Counted from the first letter of the stretch, positions 10,868-22,028 are shown. The stretch: DNA of 64,000 bases from Oopsacas minuta (GCA_024704765.1 JAKMXF010000320.1:301480-365479); one strand, 5' to 3'. Made by a program: numbers and translations. The notes: a model not told the origin generated them from the sequence alone.

Positions 10868-11209
10868 AATTTTAGACAGCGAATAGGCTATAGTTACGTA
10901 GGCTGTGAGTCTATTAAATATGGGAACGCATGCATTTGTCCAAATTCGTATGTATGCATTAGTCAAAATTTCATATGGTTGCGTAGGTACAAATATCAAA
11001 ATCGGTATTAGTCCAAATTTTTGTTGATCGAATGCAGGTATACACGGGAAATTTCGTCGCAAGGAAATATAGTCATTTACTTTGGTTGATTTGAATCTAA
11101 ATACTCTCTGCAACTCACAGCCTGCTCCAGATCCAACTCACGCAAACATCACCAAATTTTGGACTAACACAAACATATGAAATTTGGACTAACGAGGCAA
11201 CCCCTAAAT
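10868..11209. other. Spacer between two fold-back elements
   Basis: AT-rich, with repeated 'aatttggactaa/caaattc' phrases. A 118-codon minus-strand open frame crosses it and arm A, but it has no recognisable motif and lies across the inverted repeat. Nothing supported. Confidence 0.4.
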
Positions 11210-11985
11210 TTGGTAGGAAATTTTAATATTTCTCGATAAAATCGAATTGGTACATTTTGGCTCGAATAAACGTAGTATTGATTGATAATAATCAACACAA
11301 GTAATGTGATCCAACTATTCCCAATTTGAATGACATCATCTGTTCGGGTGAAAGGGTAATATATTGTTAAAATATCCCAATTTTATAGTACTGATAAACG
11401 ATTACTAGTGCGTCTTTGATTTCAGGATTAATATACGCGATCTGACGATGTTTGTACATAAATTAAAATTACATTTTGATAAGATATCTCTAAACACTAT
11501 TGTGTAAATCTTGATAATGACCAAATATGGGCACACCGGTTAGAGAAATCGTATCAAAAGGAATTACAAGGGTTAGAGAAGTTGGTATTGTAGTAAATAT
11601 TGGCTGGACTGATTCACAATCTAGTTATAAGTGAATATTGGCCAAAAATGTGCCATCTATGGTATCTAGTATAACTCAATAACGTGACAACTTTATAATC
11701 ACAAAAATTGAAATTTTATGTATAAACATCTTCAGATCACTTGATATTACTCCTGAAATCAAAGACACTAGTGATCGTTTATCAGCGCTTTAAAATGGGG
11801 AGATTTTAACAACATATCATCCTTTTACCCAAACAGATTAAGTCATTTTAAACTGGAATAGTTGGATTACATGACTTGTGTTGATTATTATCTATCAATA
11901 AAACATTTATTCGAGCCAATTCGATATTATCGAGAATATCTACCTACCAAATTTAATTGAAGTAATCCATATTTATAACCAGTCA
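11210..11985. mobile_element. Fold-back element B
   Basis: Arms at about 11,215-11,430 and 11,750-11,980 are inverted copies (for example ACTAGTG.. CTTTGATTTCAGG against CCTGAAATCAAAGACACTAGTG). The loop of about 320 bp is unique within the window. Related to element A by arm sequence. Confidence 0.75.
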
Positions 11986-12776
11986 AATGTCTATGATTAC
12001 GATCTTTGCAATAGAACTAGTAGTTTTCGAGGTATCTATATTATTAAAACTCGATTGTTGGGTGTGTTTGTTTGTCAGTTATCAAGGAAATGATTTATGG
12101 AATGTTGTATTGATTCGAATTTCGTATAAATTGGCTACCATAACCTTGACGTAACTATAGGAGCTAGATCTTTTAAATTCAGAAACTGAGAAGGTATAGT
12201 AATATACAATTTACTAATGGTTAATGAGAGGCACGTGGCATCTCAGTGCCATCTCATAGCTCATCCAGGACAAAGAAGATAGGCAACCAAAAAGAAAAAC
12301 CAGAACCATTGGATTAAATGGAATCCATCCGTTGGTTAACTCGAACAGATTTTATTTCACCCTAAGGGTTCGAGTTACCGGATGTTGACTGTTGGTGGGT
12401 ACATGAGTTAGAAATTGCAAATTTACAGGATACGAACAAAACATATATTAGCCCATTAGAAAGCTAAACTGATATCAGCTATAAAGGCTGGGATATACAC
12501 CATTTTGGTGAATATCGGATAGCGCGCATTAAATTTGTTTACCAAAGGTGTGCGTTATCCGATTTCTACTGTATTTGTAGTTCATACATAATAATCGATC
12601 TATTCACGGTTAGCCTCCCCTGGTAACAATCCTATATGTTAGTTATATGATAAATATGATGGATATCTGATAATTAATAGATACAGAGTGATGGATGTAT
12701 TTTCGCTCTCAACCTTGTAGGTTATGCTCAAAATATTACAAATATATACAAATAAGCTTTACTTGATGAAGAACTG
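11986..12776. other. Non-coding flank 3' of the orphan gene
   Basis: 12,335-12,376 holds a short hairpin (TTAACTCGAAC against GTTCGAGTTA). 12,505-12,572 ends in ATCCGATTTCTACTGTA, a Tigger-like terminus with an internal GATAGCGCGCAT/GTGCGTTATCC inverted pair. No gene supported. Confidence 0.45.
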
Positions 12777-15239
12777 TTAGTTGACATCTTCATCAGAGGA
12801 AGTATCTTCAAAATTATTATGAGAGTGATAATACGAATAAGTGTATGCATGTGTGATATCAAACAGGTTAGTAAGGGCGTCTCCTAAACGTCTAGATTTC
12901 ATTTTCCTATTTGTTTGATTCTCCATTGTCCTACGCATAATCTGGTTAACCTTTAATTGATCTCTTAGCATATTTACGCATCCCATGCTAGAAGAGGAAT
13001 GGAGCAAAGATGCATAATGTGCATAACTAGTCATGCTCTTCCTTTTGTAGCTAATTGTACTGGAGGGTTTGTCGTAAGCTAAAGTCTTCCTTGAGTTGTT
13101 ACTAATATCATATCCCATACATTGGACATTAGTGATCAGGTTGAAATCTAACTGAAGCAAAATATTATTAACAATTTCCTTAATGAAATCTGTTACCATA
13201 GGACTATTAACAATATTATCTTCGATTAAAAAATCTTTACAATTATTAGGAGTTGGATGATCAATCTCCGATACTTCATTTACTCGAATTGTAAACAAAT
13301 TGGATGCAATGTCATCATCTGATTGACTATGGAAGGCTTGTAAATACTGCAATTGAATACTGTTATTATTTTGCTGAATTGCAATGTATTTACAGTCATC
13401 AACAATTTGTTCTAAAGAAAGAGATTGGCTACCATAAGGAGAATATATAACCCTCTCGGTCGATTGAATTAAGGATATCGGTGATTCCTCTGGATATTCT
13501 TTGAATAACAATTGTTTCTCATCTTTTGCACAAGAAACTGTATTGAGAATATGTTTATTATTACACTGATCCTTGTTAAACAAGTTTTCTTTCTCTAGGT
13601 ATTGATTAGGGCGTAGATTTGGTTCGAATAGAGAGTCATTAAAGGTAATATTCGGAGGAGAAGGAATTAATGATGTACGGGCATAATTGGAGTGCGAACC
13701 AGTCTTTGTTAAGTTTAAATAAGCAGAAGACAATTTTGTAGAGTAGGAATTTGACGAAAGGCTTGTTGAAGGCATATTTATTGTATAAGGCAATAATTCG
13801 TTGGAAAGAAGAGACACATTTGTATTTTTAGGACCCACAGTTGAAATTGTTGTAAGAGGGTTATTGGTAGGAAATTTGGGTTGGTGTATTGTTATATGAT
13901 CAGAATTAAGTATTGTCGTAGATTGCATCGGTTGATTACTGTTAATGATATCTGAAAGAGTACTATGGAGCATGTTCGATCTGCTAAGAGTATTTTGAGT
14001 ACGATTATTTTGCATCAATTGTACATCAGTCGTAGAATCATTATGGGTAGAATGAGGAGACCGATATTTAGTATTTGGAGATGCCTTAACAAGGACATCA
14101 TATGGTAACTTTGTTGTGAAGGCTTCTAAGAGGCATACATTACATTCTTGAAGGGAAGAAATATCCGATGGTTGAAGAACGGGAGAAATGATAGGTTCAA
14201 GATGTACTTTAGGAAAAAGACAAGGCTTGTATACGTTAGAAAAGGTATAAGCATCTGTACACTTATCATTTAAAATATTATATGGGATTTCAAGGTGCTG
14301 TGAACTATTTACTTGTTTTGATGGAGATATGCATATCCTAGAAGAATAGAATACATTCTTATAACGAAGCTCTCTAAAAGTTGAGAATCCTATTATAGAT
14401 AGTTCATTCGATGTGATATCCACCCTATGTTTCCTTTTGAAATAACCAATTTGATCATTATTCAGTAGAGAATCGTAATTGTTGGCTTTATTTATGCCCA
14501 TAACAAGACGCGATAAACAACGAGTCTTATAACCCTGGGGATGGATTTCAGGAATTGGGTGAAACGATATTGGAAAGCAATTGGCAGAATATTCTGAAGA
14601 ATTCGCAATTGGTATCATGTTTCGGATTGATGGAGAAAAACCATTCAACTCTGATAAATATTTATTAGTTCGAGGGTTGATTGATGGAATGGCGTTGTGG
14701 GTTTGAAATATATCATGAATTGGTTTTTTGAAATTAATTGGAGGGGCAGGAATAGAAAGAATATTTAGTTCGCTCTGTTTATGTGTGGGAAGTAGGATAT
14801 CAGCTTTAAGAGGTTCGATTCGTCGTAAGTACAATGAGTTTTCAATTAATAATTTTCGATTATTCTCAAATTTAGGAATGTAATCAAGGAAGCGATTTGT
14901 GGAATAGATAAAAGGTTTTGATTGTTTATGAGGTGACTGAGAGACTTTTGAATAAATGTGATGTCTATTCTTAGAATAGGAATGGTTAGAATCTACCAAA
15001 TAACAAATATTGTCTCGAGTATACTGATATGATTGAGGTTGATACATTTTGGGTAGAGAGCTCCAACGGCCTCTGACTTGCTCTCGATGGTCAAAGGATA
15101 ATGATAAGTTGACCCTGGGTAAATTAGTATAGAATATGTCCTTGTTAGAATTGCCTGGTGGGTTATTTCTAACAGTGCGGCATGGTGCAGAGGGACGGAA
15201 CTCCTGTGATTGAGGTGGGACTAAACGTAGAGACATCAT
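12777..15239 (-). CDS. Intact 820-residue orphan protein, Ser/Asn/Thr-rich
   Basis: The longest open frame in the window (2,463 nt). It starts at a double Met and is uninterrupted in very AT-rich DNA, which strongly suggests selection. Composition is rich in Ser, Asn, Thr, Ile, Pro and Tyr over residues 1-620, with no signal peptide, no obvious membrane span and no zinc-finger or enzyme motif. The C terminus is more structured: a predicted-helical patch around residues 670-700 ('MVTDFIKEIVNNILLQLDFN'), a basic patch near 770-795 ('RRTMENQTNRKMKSRRL'), and an acidic Ser tail ('DTSSDEDVN'). I do not recognise the family. A largely disordered regulatory or scaffold protein is the impression, but that is inference. 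No introns seen. It lies between fold-back elements with no neighbour within 4 kb that suggests a role. Confidence 0.7.
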   Translation of the reverse strand: MMSLRLVPPQSQEFRPSAPCRTVRNNPPGNSNKDIFYTNLPRVNLSLSFDHREQVRGRWSSLPKMYQPQSYQYTRDNICYLVDSNHSYSKNRHHIYSKVSQSPHKQSKPFIYSTNRFLDYIPKFENNRKLLIENSLYLRRIEPLKADILLPTHKQSELNILSIPAPPINFKKPIHDIFQTHNAIPSINPRTNKYLSELNGFSPSIRNMIPIANSSEYSANCFPISFHPIPEIHPQGYKTRCLSRLVMGINKANNYDSLLNNDQIGYFKRKHRVDITSNELSIIGFSTFRELRYKNVFYSSRICISPSKQVNSSQHLEIPYNILNDKCTDAYTFSNVYKPCLFPKVHLEPIISPVLQPSDISSLQECNVCLLEAFTTKLPYDVLVKASPNTKYRSPHSTHNDSTTDVQLMQNNRTQNTLSRSNMLHSTLSDIINSNQPMQSTTILNSDHITIHQPKFPTNNPLTTISTVGPKNTNVSLLSNELLPYTINMPSTSLSSNSYSTKLSSAYLNLTKTGSHSNYARTSLIPSPPNITFNDSLFEPNLRPNQYLEKENLFNKDQCNNKHILNTVSCAKDEKQLLFKEYPEESPISLIQSTERVIYSPYGSQSLSLEQIVDDCKYIAIQQNNNSIQLQYLQAFHSQSDDDIASNLFTIRVNEVSEIDHPTPNNCKDFLIEDNIVNSPMVTDFIKEIVNNILLQLDFNLITNVQCMGYDISNNSRKTLAYDKPSSTISYKRKSMTSYAHYASLLHSSSSMGCVNMLRDQLKVNQIMRRTMENQTNRKMKSRRLGDALTNLFDITHAYTYSYYHSHNNFEDTSSDEDVN

Positions 15240-15779
15240 TCGAATTAGAGAATAACTGCTATATCAAATGTCAGAAAAGCTAAGGTAAGAACACAAATCG
15301 AACGAGGTGAGTAGAATAAAGGAAAATAATTGTCGGATGAACATTTGACTAGTCGATTTGCTATGAATTCCGCGGTTTATGCCTCAAATCATAACACGGA
15401 GTTATACAGGTTATTCGGGACATGTTCCTAGTGCTCCACATCAAAAATTTACATAGCCTAAATCAGTAAATTGGTGTTACGGATAGGGAAAGATACACAA
15501 GTGTGAAATTAGCAGACTATTCAACCATGTATATTTCCATTACTAATTTAATCCACTTCCACTTATCAGATTTTAACGAAATTAATCTCATTCAATAGAG
15601 GAGAGTTAAACGTTTTACACAATATGATTTTGTGTAAAAGTGTTTACTTTTTATAGGAGTTTTTTGATCAATTGTCTATGTATACGAATTCATTAAAATA
15701 CACCACCTAAAAGTTAGAATTCGATTTTGAAAATTCGTATACACATTTGTGCCAAAATATTGTTTATCTCAATTATATT
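15240..15779. other. 5' flank of the orphan gene
   Basis: Contains an imperfect inverted pair GTATACGAATTC (15,680) and GAATTCGATTTTGAAAATTCGTATAC (15,716-15,742). No gene supported. The promoter of the 820-residue gene must lie here, but no TATA-type element can be singled out. Confidence 0.4.
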
Positions 15780-16240
15780 TCATTAAAATATTGAAAACTG
15801 GCTGAGTTATGGCAATTCAATTTTGGTTGGTAGAGCACATTTAAATCTTTTAAAAATATTTCTGTATAGTAAACTCCCCAACACAAATTAATTGTTACGA
15901 TATATGCTTGATTTTCCTATCTGCAGGAACTTAAGAACGAGCTAACTTTATCATGACAATTTTTTGATATTTGACAATCTATAGATCAATTCATATGCTC
16001 ACTTTGAAATGAAAGATGCATTATTTACCATACTACCAGGCATCAAAGAATAACATAATTTAACAAATAAATGCTTACTAGACACATTTTAACACTTCCT
16101 AGAATTTTAACATATAATGGTTGATAATATATTGTTCTACAAATATTTAATGCCTATATCCAGGCAAAAATGCACCGTTTCTGCAATATAGAATCTACAC
16201 GCAAATACCTTCACCTCCGACCGCATCTTTGGTCCAAAAT
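15780..16240. repeat. Half copy of fold-back element C
   Basis: 15,950-16,240 matches the right arm of the element at 24.2-25.15 kb in order: ATCTATAGATCA-like core, GGCATCAAAGAAT, AATAAATGCTTACTAGA, GGCAAAAATGCACCGTTTCTG. Only one arm is recognised, so this is a truncated or solo arm. Confidence 0.65.
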
Positions 16241-16419
16241 TCACGAGAGGTTGACAGGCCTGTTGCATAGGATTTTGACCCGAAAGTAGCAATTCCAAAT
16301 CAAGTAATATCAACAATTCACCCTAGTCACATAGTATTTTCCGTATTTATACATGTGTTCCTATATGCACACGCTAACTTTTATTGTTTCTAGATTTCAG
16401 CATCAACACTTATATTGCT

Positions 16420-16870
16420 TTTGACATTTTTCATATGGATGCGACAGAATATGAAGCAATACGTGGATACCTAACTTGCCATGACTGTCATAATCTAGAT
16501 CCGAACTAGCCATGACTGTCAAACCTTTGCTGCTCTACCACAACGAGAACTTCAAACTATTTCTCCTCCTGAAGAACCATGGTATCATTGTGGGTTGATC
16601 TCATACTCAATATGTCTCACTATACTTGGATTTCAGCACATTCTTGTTATCGTGTGCTACCTGAGTAAATTTGTAATTGCCCACCAACTCAAGACAAAAA
16701 ACGTCTAAAGAAATATTGGATTGTTTACAAGAAATTTATCTCTCATTCGGCGTACCTAACATCTTCCAACATGATCAGGGAACAGAATTCTCAAGCATGG
16801 CAAATCATTCTTTCTGAACGATTTTGGACATTGGGATAGGACTCAACTACATAACAAATTCATTATGGTT
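16420..16870 (+). pseudogene. Retroviral-type integrase fragment (zinc-binding and core domains)
   Basis: Stop- and frameshift-ridden + strand sequence encodes 'CHDCQ', 'LQTISPPEEPWYHCG', 'ILVIVCYLSKFVIAHQLKTK' and 'GVPNIFQHDQGTEFSS'. These correspond to the C-C half of the HHCC zinc domain, the segment around the first catalytic Asp, and 'DQGTEF' with the second Asp of gypsy/Ginger-type DDE integrases. It breaks off before the catalytic Glu. A 20-bp tandem duplication lies just downstream (16,904-16,943). It overlaps in domain content with the copy at 19.9 kb, so the two may be separate copies. Confidence 0.65.
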
Positions 16871-16943
16871 ATCTGTAGCAATCTAAAACATTCCCTTTCT
16901 GCGATCAACTGTATTTCTAAGCTATCAACTGTATTTCTAAGCT

Positions 16944-17756
16944 ATAAATTCCATCGATGATATATGTGATTAATATTGAACATCAGATATAAATAGAACA
17001 ATATTATAGCTGCTCACTGTATCTAGTACTAATATGCACAACTTTCTATAGAGTATTGACTAGGATCAGGTTTAATTTATACTCAAACATACTACAATAC
17101 ACTAAAGACTAACTAATGCTTCTTGGATATTTGAAATTGGGGCTAGGTTTGTTGTTTCCTATGCACACTTCGATTTTTACTGTGCCGACTATACTTTAGA
17201 ATAGTAGCCCAGTATTGAAATGATTGCATATATTTTTCTCCGTGAAAGCCCTGTAGCCAAAACTGGATAGAATTTTGGTGATATATGGTGTGAGAAGGAT
17301 TGAAGATATTCGTCGGGTGTGCTTCTCCCCTTTGCTAATCAATCGGACACCAAGTGCCACTATTTCACACTGGTCAAATTTTTGTCTGGCCTCTAGCAAA
17401 AATTATGAAAGGAAAGGTGCCAAAATGTTCTCACCTTTCGAAAGAGAAAAAAATTCTACGCCTTTGTACTCTTCTAGAATTATTATATTGGTTATAGTTT
17501 TTATAGTTTTTTATTCCCGAATTTGACACTCTAGAATTTGTGCCGATCTAATCTCCTCCAGTATTCCCTTCTATTAATATTATTTATTCAAATGATAATT
17601 ACTGCCAACAATTGAACATTATATGGGCTGGATGATCATATTAATTTGTAAATAAATTGTTTGATGGATTTTATATCAGAGCGGAGCGAGGAAACAATAT
17701 AAAATTACAAACTGTGCCGACAGCTTCGTCTATTAAATAATTTTGTTTAAAAAGAA
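16944..17756. repeat. Non-coding, partly dispersed repeat
   Basis: 17,420-17,520 (TTTCGAAAGAGA... TACTCTTCTAGAATTATTATATT) matches 60,045-60,110, part of the dispersed family also seen at 6.1 and 32.2 kb. 17,670-17,740 has a GAGCGGAGCGAGG motif. No gene supported. Confidence 0.45.
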
Positions 17757-19645
17757 TCCCGGAAATTTCGTCCCCTGAAATTTAGTTCCTGGATTTTTCG
17801 TCCCCTGAAATTTAGTTCCCGGATTTTTCCTCCCCAGGTGATTCCCTAACCCTTGTTATTCAGGTTATAGTCATGCATCTAGAGGATAAATATGGTTTAA
17901 TTAATTATTGAAATACGCATGTGAGGAATAATACAGTAGTCAAAACTCAAAATTGTATGCGATTCCCCTAAGATATGTTGGCTATATCCCAGTTCTCATA
18001 ATCTCCAACAAGTAACTGTATACGCTCATCTCGTTCAATGGACTTTTTGCTGCGTACTATTGTATCACCAGACTCCCACTTTATCAGTTTGGCCTCTTGT
18101 AGTTACTGTTCTCGTTGCAAAAATTTAAACAGCTTTGACACACTAGGGTGGGAACAACCAAAACTAGAATTAAATGCATTGTGTCACCCCTCAACTTCGT
18201 TATTAGTTCGTGGTAGTTGTTGACGTACCCTTTCGTACATGTTCCAGATTCTGATAGGAAAGGGCGGGATCCTTCTACTGTTATTAGGAAGTCTTTTTAC
18301 CAATATAGTTATCTTCAAAATAAGCAGCAACTCCTAGAGCAGATTCTGGATAATCTGCCATCAGAATATTGAAACAGTCCATCACATCTTGTTCTGGCAC
18401 AAAAGCAAGGCTGGGAAGCATCTTTTATTTCAGGAGAATTTCTCTATCTTCTTGATAGATTGTTGTTAACCCCTCTGATTGTATTATTCTATATATATTT
18501 TGGGAGAGATGAAAGAAGCACCCCGAAATTACAGCAAGAATTTTGTCCTCAAATACATTAATTACTGCTTTTTCGAAATCAGTCATTGTCGTGGAAGGGT
18601 CTAATTGTGGTTGTATTTCGAGGAGTTTAGAGAGAAGTCTGTTGTAAGTAGAACCAGCTTTACAGGTAGTAATGCATATATGCAAGGGTAGAAGAATCCA
18701 TCTCTCTCTGCATGAATGGTATACAACTGAAAAAAATATTCTGGTACTACCTTGAAAGTTCCATCAGCATACCAAGTTTCAGATTCTGAAAGAAGAGCAA
18801 AAAATTTTGGCTTAGCAAATATAATCATCCGATTGACGTCGCCAAAGCCAGAGTCGAAAAGTAAAATGGCTCCCCTTTAACCGTCACTTTGTATTTTTCC
18901 GCAATGATTATTTCAGCAGCACAGGTAGGATTCCCACAGTTTTCTTCAGATTTGCTTTTGTGTATACGGATGATCTCTTCACAAATTCCAATTTAGGGAG
19001 TTGTGCAATACTTGAAGATCCCATTTGCTCGATACCATGTGAGAGAATGACCCTTGTACTTTCTTCAGAATTTATTGAACGTTCTTTACTATATTATAAC
19101 CTCGAAGCATTTCGATTCGTACAGGGTTAGATTCATGCGCATGACTAGAATAAATGTCGTTTATCTGTGTCGGTTTGATAATTTCATCTTCTTTTGTGTG
19201 CATACGAGCTTTACACGTCACCCCATTTTCACATACCCACTGTTGTACTTCCAATGACGACTTTGTCAATGTATACACGAACCCTTGGAATGTAGCTTTA
19301 TCTTTCCCCTTATAGTTTTAACCAATTCAATTTTGAGTGGAGCAGCGGCCATTACAATGTTAAGTTTATGACAAGTGAATAATTCGTGGGACTCTGATTG
19401 ATCTTATTCTTAATATATGTATCCTTATATACCACGTGGAGTATTCACGGATTATTTACTTTTGCCAGACAGTGGTCAGGAAGTATACCTTTCAGACCTA
19501 CGATATGACTAGTGTAAATGATATACATCTATTGTATCTGCAAGACTAGTTTGGTTTCACTAAAGATACAGGAATTTAGTGTATCTAACTCATGGGATAT
19601 CCTGGGGGCGAAATTTCCAGGACGAAATTCCCGGGAAAATTTCCA
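17757..19645 (-). mobile_element. MULE transposon with FLYWCH finger; 15-bp-unit inverted ends
   Basis: Inverted ends at 17,757-17,840 (CCGGAAATTTCGTCCCC units) and 19,604-19,645 (CGAAATTTCCAGGACGAAATT) bracket a minus-strand transposase. Reading from 19,320 down: a FLYWCH-type zinc finger ('WVCENGVTCKARMHT', then HSHA-like 'SSHAHES'). Then the MULE core: 'WYADGTFKVVPEYFFQLYTIH' (first Asp), 'ALLPVK', 'TDFEKAVINVF' (second acidic residue), 'GCFFHLSQNIYR'. Further down, frames near 18,150-18,280 resemble 'NNEVEGWHN...FGCSHPS'. Frameshifts and stops are frequent, so it is inactive. FLYWCH+MULE is a known insect/invertebrate transposase architecture. No certain TSD was found. Confidence 0.75.
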
Positions 19646-19649
19646 TTTA

Positions 19650-19740
19650 CCGTATAAAAGTGGCACTATTAATTGGAGGCACTATGTATATTAGGATTAA
19701 ACCTGATCTTTCATAGTGCCACGTTTTAAATAAGGATTTA
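19650..19740. repeat. Short hairpin repeat
   Basis: AAAAGTGGCACTAT (19,656) and ATAGTGCCACGTTTT (19,716) are inverted copies around a loop of about 45 bp immediately outside the MULE end. Possibly a tiny MITE. Confidence 0.5.
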
Positions 19741-19876
19741 CGAATTGATGCTAGTATTTTCGGATGTAAAATGTATTGAATTAATCGTTTTTTAGTCTTT
19801 CTAACTATTGTTATACAAGACTGAATACATTGCGCGTAGTAGATTGCTATTGTCCGGTTACTTACTTTTAAAATAG

Positions 19877-21088
19877 GAAATTCAAGAATTTCACAAGAAG
19901 ATAAATGTCATTACCAGTAGAACCATAGCATACTACCCACAAAGTAATGGACTTGTTGAGTCACACAACAAAATATTGAAAACGTGAGTATTGATGCTAA
20001 ATATATTAATTTTAAGCTCTTATAATAAATAAGTGGGTGATGATAATGTATACATAATAAACGTCATAAATACTTAGATAGCTTGAATCTATCCGACACT
20101 TTTTAAAAATAGAAAAATTAACAAGATGCAATCTGACGGGGGCACGGAATGGACAGGGAAATTACAGACAGCAGTACTTGCAGCAAATACTCAAACCAAA
20201 ATCTCACAAGCTAGACATCCTTTTATCTCGTGTTTGGGAGAGACTTTGATTCATCTACCCTTCTCAATCTTATCATGTCCCCAACTAACCCCGGATTATT
20301 AACCAAGATGCAGATTAATCACAACACATGAAATTATTCAAATGGATGCAAACTAACTATGCCCATTTGACTTTCCTATAATTGATAACGAATGGATAGA
20401 AAATCTTCCTTCAACACGTAGAGCTGCTAAGATGACTGCTATTGAAAGCATCAAGGCTGGTCAGAAAATTCAAAAGAAAACATATGACAGCATAGTTAAA
20501 CACAACAGGTAAGCAATAACGAAACACATTCTTGTTGTGATGTAACATGTTGGAATTTCATACATCATCTCTTACTAAATTCAATTAAATTCACTGACTG
20601 TTGTATAATCAGGTAAATATGAAATAGTCTTGAATCGGAACTAATTTATTGTTTCCTCAATTATATGAATTCTTAAATTCCAAAACACTTACTTTTAGTT
20701 ATAAAATTAGCAACATTACAACTGTACGTAATTGGCAGATTATAATTCTTTGTATAATCATTGTTTAAACTTTAGATCAGAATTTGTGGAAGGAGATGAA
20801 GTACTTGTACATAATATAAAGAAAGCCAAGCGACTCCCAGGAACAAAAGATGCAAGGAAATATTTGGGATCATATACGATAGAGAAAGTTAAACCAAGCC
20901 ACCTAGTTGCTCGCAAAGACCCAGATAATAAAACAACCAAATTACCTATCCATCTATCACGAAAATATCATTCTCGGATGAACGAAAAAAGGCAGGTTCG
21001 AACGAAGACCGGCATATCAAAGAAGTCTAAAAGATCTCGCAAATTCCCTTCTAGCGGTAAATATATTAGCGAGACAATATTGTACTGA
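19877..21088 (+). pseudogene. Intron-containing integrase gene, 3' part (Ginger- or gypsy-like)
   Basis: Three + strand exons can be proposed. Exon a (19,877-19,986) follows an AG acceptor and ends at GTGAGT; it encodes 'TIAYYPQSNGLVESHNK', the block with the catalytic Glu. Exon b starts after AG near 20,125 and joins in frame: 'SDGGTEWTGKLQTAVLAANT', then 'LPSTRRAAK...QKIQKKTYD', ending at GTAAGC near 20,510; it contains at least one frameshift. Exon c begins after AG at about 20,774 and encodes 'SEFVEGDEVLVHNIKKAKR', 'KYLGSYTIEKVKPSHLVAR' and 'IHLSRKYHSRM', the C-terminal SH3-like integrase domain, then a basic tail to 21,088. Retrotransposons rarely hold introns; Ginger-type DNA transposons do. 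Host capture is an alternative. Decay in exon b argues for a pseudogene. Confidence 0.55.
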
Positions 21089-21161
21089 ACTATAACTAAT
21101 TGGCTCAGCCCATGATTACGGACATATAAAACTAGTTGTGTTCTGTATTGATTCAATAATA

Positions 21162-21229
21162 CAGTAAAACTCGAACAAGACGTACTAATTTCTGTTTCCT
21201 GAGGGGTACGTCTTATCCGAGTTCTACTG
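21162..21229. mobile_element. Tigger-type mini-MITE
   Basis: 68 bp, CAGTAAAACTCG at the left and CGAGTTCTACTG at the right, with internal inverted GTAC boxes (AAGACGTAC / GTACGTCTT). Family members are at 5,804 and 37,059. Confidence 0.75.
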
Positions 21230-21260
21230 TGATAGCAATCCTACATTTCGCATATTTATT

Positions 21261-21599
21261 ATGTATTTAGATTCTTTGGATGATATATTGAACCTGGATA
21301 CCATAGAAGAAACATTTGAAACACCGCAACAACACTCAATCTATGAAAATATCGACTCTGAGCTACCTCAATTGAAACCTCGAATACTATCAGCCCTTGT
21401 CAATAACATCTACTTAACCCAACTACATGAGAAACTCGCTACAAAAGCTGCATCTCTAACTTCATTGAATTTACTATATTCTTACCATCCACCCAACGAA
21501 CTAAATTTTGAGATTAGGGAGAAACTTGCTGTATCAGCCGGTAATTGGTACACAGAATATCGTTCCTCCTATCTTACTGAAATACCTGAGGAGACATGA
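21261..21599 (+). CDS. Unidentified 112-residue ORF
   Basis: An acidic, Leu-rich open frame with no recognised motif ('SLDDILNLDTIEETFETPQQ' near the N terminus). It lies downstream on the same strand as the integrase exons and could be another ORF of that element or an exon of an unrelated gene. Codon content is not distinguishable from the surroundings. Low certainty that it is expressed. Confidence 0.3.
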   Translation: MYLDSLDDILNLDTIEETFETPQQHSIYENIDSELPQLKPRILSALVNNIYLTQLHEKLATKAASLTSLNLLYSYHPPNELNFEIREKLAVSAGNWYTEYRSSYLTEIPEET

Positions 21600-21794
21600 A
21601 GAGATCTTGACTATCCAATTGCTGTTCTATTACCAGTAATAATTGAGTTAATATTCCCAACTGAGCAAGTTCATGAGATCATTTAAATACCAGAACAATC
21701 TATACAAAATGCATCAGATCTTGTCCCATGCCCCTAAATGGGGAGGAGAGTATAACAACATCGTGCAATCTAACACCTGTTCTATCACAATATA

Positions 21795-22028
21795 TTGGCT
21801 ATTCTTAGTTCGAATAAAGCAACCATCATAGACTCACTGAAGTTAATCGGAAGTACACATATTGAAGCTGAATTCAACTACATATTCGAATTGGCTGCTA
21901 ATTGTGAATTTGAGAAACTTCGAGAATATGTTGCTACTAAAATTGGGCTTGAAGTTATTTATGGTTCCTCAGGATTGATACGGTCTTACGATTTCTTTGG
22001 ATCAGAGGGTAACATCATCAAATATTAA
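21795..22028 (+). CDS. Unidentified 77-residue ORF
   Basis: An open frame with an even amino-acid composition ('HIEAEFNYIFELAANCEFEK' looks helical) but no known motif. It lies on the same strand and about 200 bp after the preceding ORF. The two could be pieces of one decayed gene. Function unknown. Confidence 0.25.
   Translation: MAILSSNKATIIDSLKLIGSTHIEAEFNYIFELAANCEFEKLREYVATKIGLEVIYGSSGLIRSYDFFGSEGNIIKY

Noticed and set aside
10757-11113. 118-residue minus-strand ORF
   Set aside because: It spans a fold-back arm and spacer. Composition follows the repeat DNA and there is no recognisable domain.
16420-21088. One single integrase gene running from 16.4 to 21.1 kb, interrupted by the MULE
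   Set aside because: The two integrase parts overlap in the segment just before the catalytic Glu, so two separate copies are at least as likely. They were kept apart.
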